Positions 25,163-33,224 are shown, numbered from the stretch's first letter. The stretch: 33,700 nucleotides of DNA from Flammeovirgaceae bacterium (GCA_021299455.1 JAJTGQ010000023.1:1-33700); one strand, 5' to 3'. A program made the numbers and translations. The notes: a model not told the origin generated them from the sequence alone.

Positions 25163-26575
25163 TCAAAAGATCGCCCGGAAAAGTAGAAATAATCCCCCTG
25201 ACATAATCACCACCACCGGCACCGTCAAGAGCCAAGCGATCAGTATATTTCTTACCGTGTCAGCTTGGAGGTTTTTAATTCCCTTGCTTGCCACCATGCT
25301 TCCCGCAATGCCCGATGACAACACGTGTGTAGTGCTAACAGGCATTCCAAGGGCACTTGAAATGCCGATCGTGCTGGCTGCCACAAATTCAGCACTGGCC
25401 CCCTGTGCATAACTTAAATGCTCTTTACCGATCTTTTCACCGATAGTTTTTACTATTCTCTTCCACCCAATCATTGTCCCGATTCCAAGTGAGCATGAGA
25501 TGCAGAGGATCACCCAAGTCGGAGAATAATCTGTTACTTTTCTAAGGTCGACCAGGCCTGCTAACAAAATTTCTTTATCAACTTTGCTTAAGCGTACTTC
25601 TTCCTTTTTTACAAGGGCTCTAAGACTTCGATCTAGCACCATTATATCCTTCCTCACCTCAAACTTTTTGGCTTTTTGGATGGATTCAGCTGTCGTGATT
25701 TTCGCAAAGTGAGCCTGCAGGTCATCAATATTGTAAAGCATGATGCCCAATGCCTTTCGATCTGGTTGTGAAAGAACGCTCGAATCTACGGTCACAAGCA
25801 CTTGCTCCATTCTCGTTAGAGTAGTAGGCAAAGTGGTTACGTTTTGTGAACCATTCAGTGCAAAATAACCAGGCACAATCCCGATCAATACAAGCATAAA
25901 AAGACCTACCCCTTTTTGCCCATCATTGGATCCATGAAAAAAACTGACTAGCGTGCATGTGATGAAAAGTATACTTCGTATCCACCAGGGTGGTGGCTGG
26001 TTCTTTTTTGGTTCTTTGAAAAGCGCCTCGCCCGCTTCTGTTTTTTTAGTGACCGAGCGCAGAACAAACATCAGAATGATTGTGACTGAGAATCCAAACA
26101 AAGGCGAGATTAAAAGAGCAAGCCCTGTTTCCTCTACTTTCGCCCAATTTAGTGCCTCACCAGTTGCTTCAGTTAGGAAAGAAAAAGCAAGACCTACCCC
26201 GAAAATAGACCCAATTAGGGTATGGGAACTTGAGCAAGGTATCCCCAAATACCAGGTAAGCAAATTCCAGAAAATGGCTGTAATCAGCAATGCAAGCACC
26301 ATGGCAATGCTGTGAGCAATATTTTGATCAACGAGCGTTTCGACTGGCAGGAGATTCACCACCCCCATTGCCACAGATATACCCCCCAAAAAGACGCCTA
26401 AAAAATTCCAACTACCAGACCAGATCACAGCGACCCACGGCTTCAGCGTATTGGTGTAAATAACGGTCGCCACGGCATTGGCGGTATCGTGAAACCCATT
26501 GACAAACTCAAACGCACAAACCGCTAGTAGGCAAAATACGAGAAGAATGGCGTAAGAAGTTTCTAATTCAAACAT
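25163..26575 (-). CDS. inorganic phosphate transporter, PiT family
   Basis: 470 residues and about 10-11 hydrophobic segments. It has the two PiT signature repeats: N-terminal GFHDTANAVATVIYT (about 28-42) and a central FHGSNDGQKGVGLFM. The soluble loop between them and the C-terminal half contains a Lys/Glu-rich stretch (KKFEVRKDIMVLDRSLRALVKKEEVRLSKVDKE). The C-terminal half has SALGMPVSTTHVLSSGIAG, typical of the family. PiT proteins import phosphate, usually as a metal-phosphate complex with protons or sodium, through the inner membrane. The ATG at 26575 opens directly into the first membrane segment. The gene converges on the HNH nuclease gene with 30 bases between stops. Confidence 0.93.
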   Translation of the reverse strand: MFELETSYAILLVFCLLAVCAFEFVNGFHDTANAVATVIYTNTLKPWVAVIWSGSWNFLGVFLGGISVAMGVVNLLPVETLVDQNIAHSIAMVLALLITAIFWNLLTWYLGIPCSSSHTLIGSIFGVGLAFSFLTEATGEALNWAKVEETGLALLISPLFGFSVTIILMFVLRSVTKKTEAGEALFKEPKKNQPPPWWIRSILFITCTLVSFFHGSNDGQKGVGLFMLVLIGIVPGYFALNGSQNVTTLPTTLTRMEQVLVTVDSSVLSQPDRKALGIMLYNIDDLQAHFAKITTAESIQKAKKFEVRKDIMVLDRSLRALVKKEEVRLSKVDKEILLAGLVDLRKVTDYSPTWVILCISCSLGIGTMIGWKRIVKTIGEKIGKEHLSYAQGASAEFVAASTIGISSALGMPVSTTHVLSSGIAGSMVASKGIKNLQADTVRNILIAWLLTVPVVVIMSGGLFLLFRAIF

Positions 26576-26624
26576 GGGGAATAGCTATAGATTTGCAATT
26601 GGGCGTCAAGATGCCTTTAAGAAT

Positions 26625-26642
26625 TTGATTGTGCAATCAAAA
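26625..26642. promoter_or_regulatory. 8-2-8 inverted repeat upstream of the phosphate transporter
   Basis: TTTGATTG (26625-26632), TG, CAATCAAA (26635-26642) form a near-perfect dyad in the 196-base gap between the divergent PiT and PdeM genes, 50-67 bases upstream of the PiT start. It could be an operator or hairpin. No good promoter match is visible in the rest of the gap. Confidence 0.35.
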
Positions 26643-26771
26643 TTGATAGGATCAATATTATGTAAATGTTAACCTTTTAAGTTGACTTGGATCGACAAAT
26701 GAATTCTTATCCATTTTCGGGCGATGACTTTTTTGGGTAAAAAAGGGTTATTTCAGTAGAAAATACCAATT

Positions 26772-27425
26772 ATGAGAATTGAGATATTGGAAGTGGCAAT
26801 GGCAATGTACCCGGAGAAGATCCTATTTCTGCCGGATAAAAAAATACTCTTGATCGCAGATCTTCATTTTGGGAAAATAAACCACTTCCGGAAATCGGGA
26901 ATAGCAGTTCCTATGCGGGCTAACATGAAAAATGCGAGTCTACTCATTGATGCCATCGATTTACTTAAACCCGACCGCGTGATTTTTTTGGGTGATTTGT
27001 TTCACAGTTCCTACAACCAAGAATGGGAGACGCTCGCTCAGATTACCCATCACTTTTCTGCATGTTCTTTTGAACTGGTGATTGGAAACCATGACATTCT
27101 CTCCCTCGAAAAGTATTGCCAAAACTTATTGAAAGTTTCACATGAAGTAGCCATAGGCTCATTCATTTTGACACACGAGCCATTGCAAGATGTGCCTACC
27201 GGCATGTATAATATTGCCGGCCACATACATCCAGGCGTACGGCTGAAGGGAGGAGCGGGACAATCGTTGATGCTCCCTTGTTTCTATTTCCGAAATAATC
27301 AGGCCATTCTGCCTGCTTTTGGATCGTTCACTGGCATGGCAAAGATAAATCCTCAAAAAGGCGAAAGAGTTTTTGCGATCACAAAGGATAACGTGATCGA
27401 TGTGAGTTCACCAGCGCTTTCTTAA
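26772..27425 (+). CDS. pdeM: PdeM-like metallophosphoesterase (ligase-associated repair type)
   Basis: 217 residues with all five calcineurin-like metallophosphoesterase motifs: D30 and H32 (ADLHFGK), D75 (LGDLFHS), N106-H107 (GNHD), H135 (THEP), and H151/H153 (GHIHPGV). The form LPDKKILLIADLHFGKINHFRKSGIAVP matches the ligase-associated DNA damage response endonuclease group. These are often encoded with a DNA ligase and an Lhr-type helicase; neither is in this window. It is likely a manganese-dependent phosphodiesterase or nuclease acting in the cytoplasm. The gene converges on the barrel-protein gene with 16 bases between stops. Confidence 0.88.
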   Translation: MRIEILEVAMAMYPEKILFLPDKKILLIADLHFGKINHFRKSGIAVPMRANMKNASLLIDAIDLLKPDRVIFLGDLFHSSYNQEWETLAQITHHFSACSFELVIGNHDILSLEKYCQNLLKVSHEVAIGSFILTHEPLQDVPTGMYNIAGHIHPGVRLKGGAGQSLMLPCFYFRNNQAILPAFGSFTGMAKINPQKGERVFAITKDNVIDVSSPALS

Positions 27426-27441
27426 AAACGACCAGCAATAA

Positions 27442-28173
27442 CTATCTCTTTCGGCCTCTTCCCCGATTCCCCTTTCCCCCCGCACCATTGCCACCAGAGA
27501 AAATGAGTCCAATGGAAAACTCAAGCCCTGTGAAATCTACTTTTGCATCTTTAAAATCTACAGCAATTGTTTCGCTTGGGCTATTGAAATTTCCACCTGA
27601 GTAATTCCCTTTAAGGGGAAGGGGAGCGGTTCCTACCAGGTAGTTAACTTCCAAAGATATTTTCAATTGATTGGAAAATGGTATTGTTAATTCTGTTCCA
27701 AAATGGTATCCAAATCCAGGATTGTTTTCATAGCTCAAATTTGCATTTGCGAGGTCCCAGTTCTTTAAACTTTTGATTGCCCGGTCAATGTTCCCATAGT
27801 TAAGTTGTTGATCAAATCCATAAAAAAAGAATCCCCCAGCTTTCAGATCTAGTTGAACTTGTTGGCCGGCCAGCTGAATGACCAATTCTGCGGGAACAAG
27901 AACGGTGAAGTTGGGCCCGAGCAATGAATGGTTAGATTCAAGGGGAGTGTCGATAATACTCAAACCTGCCATTCGATATAAAGAAGCTCCTGTTTGCAAC
28001 GCGACAAATCGGTTGAGGTTGACCCCCAGCCCTCGGATTGAAAATGGGCTTATTGGAGTAGAAAAATCACCATTGCGGGGGATAAAATATGAAAACGAGA
28101 GACCCACGTCTTGCCCACTGGCTTTGGTAGCCATTACCCAGAACAGGCAAAAGGCGAACACGATTTTTTTCAT
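27442..28173 (-). CDS. outer-membrane beta-barrel protein with basic Gly/Arg tail
   Basis: 243 residues from the ATG at 28173 (MKKIVFAFCLFWVMATKASG); a TTG four codons upstream is rejected because it would precede the signal peptide. Residues 1-21 are a signal peptide. The body alternates hydrophobic and polar residues with Gly and aromatic positions (GLSFSYFIPRNGDFS, FGYHFGTELTIPF, FTGLEFSIGLIF), as in small porin-like barrels. The last 17 residues (GGNGAGGKGNRGRGRKR) follow what should be the final strand and are unusual, since such barrels normally end on an aromatic residue. I recognise no specific family. It shares its promoter region with the divergent amidohydrolase gene. Confidence 0.65.
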   Translation of the reverse strand: MKKIVFAFCLFWVMATKASGQDVGLSFSYFIPRNGDFSTPISPFSIRGLGVNLNRFVALQTGASLYRMAGLSIIDTPLESNHSLLGPNFTVLVPAELVIQLAGQQVQLDLKAGGFFFYGFDQQLNYGNIDRAIKSLKNWDLANANLSYENNPGFGYHFGTELTIPFSNQLKISLEVNYLVGTAPLPLKGNYSGGNFNSPSETIAVDFKDAKVDFTGLEFSIGLIFSGGNGAGGKGNRGRGRKR

Positions 28174-28283
28174 GAGTGATTGCAAAATAAGTTTCGAATA
28201 TAATCAACAAACCATTCATGGAACGGGAGCCACGAAAACCATCTGAACTTGTTACATTTAGGCCTCATTGTAAAAAAGAGATT

Positions 28284-30008
28284 ATGAAAAAAGTACTCAC
28301 TTTATTTTTGATAGCAACGGTTTTTGCTGGATGTGCCGAAAAGAAAACCCCCGCAGATCTGATCATTCGGGGTGGAAAGATTTATACAATGAATGCCCAA
28401 CAACCCGAAGTTGAAGCTGTTGCCGTTGCCGGAGGGAAAATAATTTATGCCGGGGATGCAGATGGAGTCGTTGAGTTCCAAGGAGAAAAGACCAACTCAA
28501 TTGATTTAAAAGGCCGAACAATGACCCCTGGTTTAATTGAAGGGCATGGGCATTTTATGGGTCTTGGCTTCAATGAATTAGATCTTGATTTGATGAACGT
28601 AAAAAGTTATGAAGAAATGGTTGAGACGGTGAAATTAGCGGTAGCAAAAGCAGAACCAGGTCAATGGATTATCGGCAGAGGATGGCACCAAGACAAATGG
28701 ACCAAGAAGCCGGAAAGGATGATCAAAGGATTCCAAACTCATGAATTACTTAGTGCTGCCTCGCCCGACAATCCGGTATACTTAAAACATGCCAGTGGCC
28801 ATGCCGGTTTTGCCAATGCCAAGGCGATGCAGTTGGCAGGTGTCAATCAGCTATCAGTAGAAAAATTGAGCAAAGAAATGAACGAAGGGGGCGAGATCCT
28901 TCGCGATGAACTTGGCAATCCCACCGGGATTTTTAATGAAAGAGCACAATCGCTTATTACGAAACAAATTCCTGATGAGACTGAGGAAAGAGATGCGCGA
29001 GCTATGGAATTGGCGATGGAGGCATGTCTGCGAAACGGTATTACCAGTTTTCACGATGCCGGAGCCTCTCGAAAAAGCATTGATCTCTTTCACAAGTTCA
29101 AGAAGGAAGGCAAATTGAATACCCGGCTTTACGTGATGCTCACTGGTTTTGATCCGACACTTGTGTACGAATACATTAGGCGAGGTCCTGAAATTGACAA
29201 AGAGAATTTGTTGACGATTCGTTCTATCAAATTAAATTGTGATGGCGCATTAGGGTCAAGGGGAGCTTGGTTACTAGAACCTTATTCAGACCGACCTGAT
29301 TTTAGTGGAATGGCCACCCTTTCCATGGACACAGTGCTTAAAATTTCAAAGGAAGGTTTGAAGGGAGGGTTTCAGGTTTGTTCTCACGCAATAGGCGATC
29401 GTGCAAACAGAGAAATTCTCGATAGATATGAGGCCGCCTTTAAAGAAAACCCAGAAAAGGCGCGGGACGCACGCTTTCGCATCGAGCATGCACAGCACAT
29501 TTCGCCAGCAGACCTGCCTCGTTTTGCAAAACTTGGAGTAATACCCGCTATACAAGCCATTCATCTTTCTTCTGACCGACCTTGGGCAATCGATCGATTG
29601 GGAGAAAAGAGAATTAAAGAAGGCGCTTATATGTGGCAAACGTTGTTAAAATCTGGCGCAAAGCTCGTCAATGGAACAGATGTTCCTGTGGAGCCGATCA
29701 ATCCTATTGCTAGTTTCTATGCTTCAGTAACAAGAAAAACTCTCCAGGGCCAACCCGAAGGAGGATATGAGCCAGCTGAGAAAATGACTCGGGAGCAGGC
29801 ACTAAAATCCTATACATTAGATGCTGCCTATGGTGCTTTTGAAGAAAACCTGAAAGGCTCCATTGAGGTCGGAAAACTCGCAGACTTTACTGTCTTTTCT
29901 CAAGATATAATGAAAGTAGAAGAAAACGTTTTGCTCTCTACTGAGGTAGTTATGACCATCTTTGGGGGTAAAGTATTATTTGAACAAAAAAAGAGAGTCG
30001 ACAATTGA
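28284..30008 (+). CDS. YtcJ-type amidohydrolase lipoprotein
   Basis: 574 residues from the ATG at 28284; the frame is open further upstream, but this Met begins a lipoprotein signal (VFAGC, lipidated Cys17). The amidohydrolase 3 signature is clear: PADLIIRGGKIYTMN, TPGLIEGHGHFMGLG (metal-binding H-x-H), GRGWHQDKW, FHDAGAS, KLNCDGALGSRGAWL, SHAIGDRANREIL, RIEHAQHI and NGTDVPVEPINP near the C-terminus. Enzymes of this TIM-barrel group hydrolyse amide or formamide-like bonds; the substrate is not predictable. The lipid anchor puts it on the periplasmic face of a membrane. The stop codon lies within the terminator hairpin loop. Confidence 0.9.
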   Translation: MKKVLTLFLIATVFAGCAEKKTPADLIIRGGKIYTMNAQQPEVEAVAVAGGKIIYAGDADGVVEFQGEKTNSIDLKGRTMTPGLIEGHGHFMGLGFNELDLDLMNVKSYEEMVETVKLAVAKAEPGQWIIGRGWHQDKWTKKPERMIKGFQTHELLSAASPDNPVYLKHASGHAGFANAKAMQLAGVNQLSVEKLSKEMNEGGEILRDELGNPTGIFNERAQSLITKQIPDETEERDARAMELAMEACLRNGITSFHDAGASRKSIDLFHKFKKEGKLNTRLYVMLTGFDPTLVYEYIRRGPEIDKENLLTIRSIKLNCDGALGSRGAWLLEPYSDRPDFSGMATLSMDTVLKISKEGLKGGFQVCSHAIGDRANREILDRYEAAFKENPEKARDARFRIEHAQHISPADLPRFAKLGVIPAIQAIHLSSDRPWAIDRLGEKRIKEGAYMWQTLLKSGAKLVNGTDVPVEPINPIASFYASVTRKTLQGQPEGGYEPAEKMTREQALKSYTLDAAYGAFEENLKGSIEVGKLADFTVFSQDIMKVEENVLLSTEVVMTIFGGKVLFEQKKRVDN

Positions 30009-30032
30009 TGCCGACTCTTTAGTATTTTTTTT
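29985..30032. terminator. bidirectional Rho-independent terminator
   Basis: AGAGTCG (29994-30000) and CGACTCT (30012-30018) form a stem with an 11-base loop that contains the amidohydrolase stop codon. T8 (30025-30032) follows on the plus strand and A7 (29986-29992) precedes it, giving a U-tract on the minus strand. It can end both the amidohydrolase transcript and the convergent TerB-like transcript. Confidence 0.75.
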
Positions 30033-30041
30033 GAGAGAGCC

Positions 30042-30434
30042 CTATTTCAGGAACTTGTGTGCGCGATCCATAAGCATTTTTCGGTCAGCGGTAATAGAGG
30101 GGTCGCTGTAAATACGTGATGAAAGTTCTGCTACTACGGATTTCTTGTAGCCTAATTTTTCTGCGATTTGTTCACAGAAGTGAATTTCGCTCTTGAATAC
30201 CTGCCCATCACTTTTCATGAGTTGAATTAAATGGTAGAGGTTTTCAAATTTCTCATCTTCGGTAAATGTGTCGAAAGACAAAATGGGTTGTGGTTTCTTT
30301 AACATTTCATCCACTACTTCCTTTGCGATCCCATTCGCCTTGGCTAATGTATAGATTACTTTGGCTTCTTTTTCTGCCACCTTGCTATCGCTTGCAGCTA
30401 AATTTATCAGAATATTTAATTGGTCTTTAATCAT
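30042..30434 (-). CDS. TerB-like protein
   Basis: 130 residues, all alpha-helical, of the TerB family. The first helices (LNILINLAASDSKVAEKEAKVIYTLAKANGI) carry the D-x-x-V-x-x-x-E pattern that starts TerB domains, and the second half repeats it (HLIQLMKSDGQVFKSEIHFCEQIAEKLGY). This internal two-fold pattern with acidic residues forms a metal-binding cluster in TerB structures. TerB proteins are linked to tellurite resistance and metal or stress sensing, but stand-alone copies are common and there is no ter operon here. Cytoplasmic; role unknown. Confidence 0.82.
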   Translation of the reverse strand: MIKDQLNILINLAASDSKVAEKEAKVIYTLAKANGIAKEVVDEMLKKPQPILSFDTFTEDEKFENLYHLIQLMKSDGQVFKSEIHFCEQIAEKLGYKKSVVAELSSRIYSDPSITADRKMLMDRAHKFLK

Positions 30435-30562
30435 AATGATTTAATATTTGAACAAAGTTATGAATAACATGATTCGAAATTTAGGCAAAATTTGGTTAAT
30501 TCTTGCACTCATTTGACTTTTTTGATAAGCTTGCAACGGTAGATGCAACCCTTTAGCCTTCA

Positions 30563-30610
30563 ACTGGTCTTTGGTTCAGTCGAGATTGATACCAATAAAC
30601 CAAAGTTAGT
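30563..30610. promoter_or_regulatory. inverted repeat upstream of the head-GIN gene
   Basis: CTTTGGTT (30569-30576) and AACCAAAG (30598-30605) are a perfect 8-base inverted repeat with 21 bases between. ACT (30563-30565) and AGT (30608-30610) extend the pairing after a small internal loop. The element ends 37 bases before the ATG. It could be an operator or leader hairpin for the head-GIN gene. Confidence 0.45.
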
Positions 30611-30646
30611 CTGCGAGATTTTCTATTGACCCAAAAAATACATCTC

Positions 30647-31327
30647 ATGAAGAAGTTATTTCTAGTCGTTTTGAACGTATTGTTTGTAAACGCAACGTTT
30701 TCCCAACAAATCGAAACAAGGCAGGTGGGCTCTTTCCAGGGCATCAAGTCGTCCCAAGCGATCGATGTCTATTTAAAAAAAGGTAGTAAAGAGGAGGTAA
30801 AAGTGGAGGTTACCAATGGACGCATGGCAGACGTTCTTACCGATGTTTCAGGTTCGGTGTTGAGAATCCGTATGCGCGATGGGAGTTATAGAAAGATAAA
30901 TGTTAAAGTATATGTTACCTATTTGAAAATGGAAAAAATTGCGGCCAGCTCGGCTTCTAATGTCTTTTCGGAGGGGCAAATCATCACGCCTTCCATGTCT
31001 ATTAGTGCTTCCAGTGCTGCATCAATCGAGGTAAGCCTTGATGCCGATATAACCCAAGTTGATGCTTCTAGTGCCGCCAACGTTCAGTTAGAAGGAAAAT
31101 CGAAGCGATTAGAAGTAGAAGCCAGTAGCGCAGGAGACGTAGATGCCTACGAGTTGAGTAGCGAAATTGTGGATGCCAACGCGAGTAGCGGAGCTAGTGT
31201 TAAAGTGAATGTGTTGAAAGAGATTGACGGGCACGCCAGTAGCGGAGGAAGTATCAAATACAGAGGCACGCCCAGTCGCACAAACACGGGCTCTAGTAGC
31301 GGAGGCTCTGTAAAAAAATCAAATTAA
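30647..31327 (+). CDS. secreted head-GIN domain protein (DUF2807)
   Basis: 226 residues from the ATG at 30647; a TTG seven codons upstream would spoil the signal peptide (1-20, ending TFSQ). The start RQVGSFQGIKSSQAIDVYLKKGSKEEVKVE is typical of DUF2807 / head-GIN proteins, predicted right-handed beta-helices exported to the periplasm or surface. An ASS(A/G) step recurs at residues 100, 121, 140, 159, 179 and 197, every 18-21 residues, consistent with one coil per repeat. The C-terminus degenerates into a Ser/Gly tail (TGSSSGGSVKKSN). The family is sometimes called putative auto-transporter adhesin, but a role in adhesion is not established. Confidence 0.85.
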   Translation: MKKLFLVVLNVLFVNATFSQQIETRQVGSFQGIKSSQAIDVYLKKGSKEEVKVEVTNGRMADVLTDVSGSVLRIRMRDGSYRKINVKVYVTYLKMEKIAASSASNVFSEGQIITPSMSISASSAASIEVSLDADITQVDASSAANVQLEGKSKRLEVEASSAGDVDAYELSSEIVDANASSGASVKVNVLKEIDGHASSGGSIKYRGTPSRTNTGSSSGGSVKKSN

Positions 31328-31343
31328 GGAGGGAGAAAGCACT

Positions 31344-31496
31344 TCACTTCTTACTTCTTCGCCTTTGAAATTTTGTTCGCTCCTCCAATTGATTCAATTC
31401 CCAATTAATCCAAGCACGGGAAATATTCTTAGCATAAAATGAATCAATTTTAAAGGCATGTTCTGCTGGCTGTACTTTCCAGGTGTAGTTTGCCAA
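31344..31496 (-). CDS. possible 50-residue small protein
   Basis: On the minus strand a TTG at 31496 opens 50 codons ending in TGA at 31344. The product reads ANYTWKVQPAEHAFKIDSFY, then a helix-like stretch (AWINWELNQLEERTKF) and a basic end (QRRRSKK). The composition (Trp, charged residues, sensible hydrophobic spacing) looks more like protein than chance. Against it: no ATG, no clear promoter, a stop four codons upstream of the TTG, and no family that I recognise. It could also be the tail of a lost gene. It occupies the otherwise empty gap between the head-GIN gene and the broken hydroxylase gene; nothing else is visible there. Confidence 0.3.
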   Translation of the reverse strand: MANYTWKVQPAEHAFKIDSFYAKNISRAWINWELNQLEERTKFQRRRSKK

Positions 31497-31565
31497 AATT
31501 GTAAATTTTTAGATTAGACGTTATTTGATTGCTTTTTGTTTAAACTGTTTCTTTTTTTTTAATCA

Positions 31566-32355
31566 ATGACGTATGAGCGAATTATAAGAGATTTCATCGA
31601 ATGGCTTTTGGTTCATTTTTCTGCTTATTTTATTGCGTTATCTGGTTGTGGCCGCCACTGCTTTTGCGGCTTTCTGCTTTCTCTGGAAATTAAAATGGTC
31701 ATTTGAAAAGATTCAAAAACGGTTACCAAGGGGGAGTGGTTACCTTCGTGAGATAACCTATTCACTAGTAACAGTGGTGATTTTTGCAGCGGTAGGCTAC
31801 ACCATATTTTTTACGCCAATACGGAATGTCACACAGCTGTACACTTCCATCGATGAATTTGGTGTCGCCTATTTTTAGGCAAGTATTGTTTTTATGCTAT
31901 TGATCCACGACACTTACTTTTATTGGACACATCGGGCTATGCATTCATCTGCACTTTATCAATGGGTTCATAAAATTCACCATCTGTCTATGAACCCGAC
32001 TCCCTGGGCTGCTTACGCCTTTCATCCACTAGAGGCGGTGGTAGAGGCAGGTATTGTGGTGGTCTTTGCGTTTGTTATTCCCGTCCATCCGCTGTCCATT
32101 AGTCTTTTTTTGTTGATTATAATGATGTAAAATGTTTATGGACATTTAGGCTATGAACTTTATCCTAATCGATTTTCAAGCAGTAGAGTTGGTAAGTGGA
32201 TCAACACGTCTGTTAACCACAATCAGCATCATCAGTTTTTTACTGGTAACTATGGACTTTATTTTCTCTGGTGGGATCAATGGATGGGTACTCTTCGTAA
32301 AGATTACGACAAGCAATTTGAAGAAGTGAAAATGCGGCTGCCTACCGGGAATTAA
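31566..32355 (+). pseudogene. fatty acid hydroxylase / sterol desaturase family, broken
   Basis: The ATG at 31566 starts MTYERIIRDFIEWLLVHFSAYF, a family-like N-terminus, but a frameshift near 31630-31640 is needed to continue as LRYLVVAATAFAAFCFLWKLKW. In that second frame there is an in-frame TAG at 31876-31878 (inside GVAYF-stop-ASIVF) and a TAA at 32128-32130 (LIIMM-stop-NVYGHLGYE). Homology runs through both stops to the normal end at 32355. The di-iron His clusters are all still present: HDTYFYWTHRAMH, WVHKIHH and NHNQHH. Intact members are membrane enzymes that hydroxylate or desaturate lipids. Three lesions but well-kept motifs suggest recent inactivation. The end overlaps the PAP2 gene by 14 bases. 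Confidence 0.85.
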
Positions 32356-32980
32356 ATATTTCTGTCTTTTTCTGGAAATAAGACTTCAAGGCAAATGAAG
32401 CCGTAATGCCAATTGCCATGCCACCGAGCACATCAAAAGGGTAGTGTACACCCAGGTAAATTCTTGAAAAGCCAACAAGACTTGCCCAACAGAAGAAGAG
32501 CAAAAAATACTTTGGTTTGGGCAGTAGAAATGAAAGAGCAGTAGCGGAAGCAAAGGCTTCCGTAGTGTGACCGCTGGGAAAGGAGAATCCACCACCCACG
32601 CTGAGCTTGATGATTCGGGCGTCTACTTCGAAAGGACGGGGAATCAATCCTATATTTTTGATGGCGTATGAGATTAATCCCGCTAGTCCCACACTCACTC
32701 CAACGTACACAAATGAGAGGCGTGAATTCTTTTTATTTTCATTTTTATCAAACTCCTTAACAAAGGCGATTGCCAGTGGCACACCAAGGCTGAAGAATGT
32801 AATCGAATCGGAGACGATTTGCAAAAACAAAGTTATTTTGCCTGTTCCTTCTGACTGGAGCCAAACAATGAAATCCAGTTGTGGAAGATGTTGCACCGAA
32901 AACATTAAGCACACAATGACGAGGAGAATTCCCGCTAACTTCCACATAGAGGAAGCATTATTCCTTTCTAGTCTAGACAT
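32342..32980 (-). CDS. PAP2 family membrane phosphatase
   Basis: 212 residues with about six membrane segments and the three acid-phosphatase motifs of the family. They are K-x6-RP (K108 to RP at 115-116, in KNIGLIPRPF), PSGH (135-138, with catalytic H138) and SR-x5-H-x3-D (SRIYLGVHYPFD, 172-183). These enzymes dephosphorylate lipid phosphates such as phosphatidate or undecaprenyl diphosphate on the outer face of the inner membrane. The specific substrate is not predictable. The 3' end overlaps the convergent hydroxylase pseudogene by 14 bases. Confidence 0.92.
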   Translation of the reverse strand: MSRLERNNASSMWKLAGILLVIVCLMFSVQHLPQLDFIVWLQSEGTGKITLFLQIVSDSITFFSLGVPLAIAFVKEFDKNENKKNSRLSFVYVGVSVGLAGLISYAIKNIGLIPRPFEVDARIIKLSVGGGFSFPSGHTTEAFASATALSFLLPKPKYFLLFFCWASLVGFSRIYLGVHYPFDVLGGMAIGITASFALKSYFQKKTEIFNSR

Positions 32981-33014
32981 TTTTCTTTGTTTTCAGCTTG
33001 GGTCAGCGTGTAAA

Positions 33015-33034
33015 AATAAGTGATAATAAGTGAT
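33015..33034. repeat. two tandem copies of AATAAGTGAT
   Basis: AATAAGTGAT at 33015-33024 is repeated immediately at 33025-33034 in the 244-base gap between the PAP2 gene and glnN, about 35-54 bases upstream of the PAP2 start. It may be a regulator site or simply slippage. Apart from it and the palindrome at 33180 I see nothing in this gap. Confidence 0.4.
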
Positions 33035-33179
33035 ACAGAAGACTTCGTGATAAACCAGGACAAATCATTTTGCCTTTTGAAAAAGCAATCCTGACGAGGC
33101 AATGTCATTTTTACCCATTTTGATGTCTTTCGGCACTATTTTTTTCTAAAATAGCCCAATATTTAATCCTACTATTCAC

Positions 33180-33196
33180 AAATTTAGCCTAAATTT
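33180..33196. promoter_or_regulatory. 8-1-8 palindrome upstream of glnN
   Basis: AAATTTAG-C-CTAAATTT is a perfect inverted repeat with one central base, ending 28 bases before the glnN ATG. Its symmetry and placement suggest a dimeric regulator's operator overlapping the promoter or start of transcription. No exact TAnnTTTG promoter element is visible, only the near match TAAATTTC within the palindrome's right part. Confidence 0.45.
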
Positions 33197-33224
33197 CGAC
33201 CCAATTGATAAAAAAACAGCCACT

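Noticed and set aside
28183-28211. Possible minus-strand promoter CAAA-18-CAAAATA before the barrel gene
   Set aside because: The -7 element lacks one base of TAnnTTTG and transcription would begin only about 3 bases before the start codon.
30453-30489. Possible TerB promoter with TAACTTTG on the minus strand
   Set aside because: The -7 element is good, but the nearest TTTG is 25 bases away, outside the usual 19-21 spacing.
32607-33023. 138-codon plus-strand ORF
   Set aside because: It is the complement of the PAP2 phosphatase gene, whose three catalytic motifs are intact on the minus strand.
33186-33199. The 13-mer GCCTAAATTTCGA shared between the glnN leader and the TerB upstream region
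   Set aside because: In AT-rich sequence of this length a shared 13-mer is expected by chance, so it is not evidence of co-regulation by itself.
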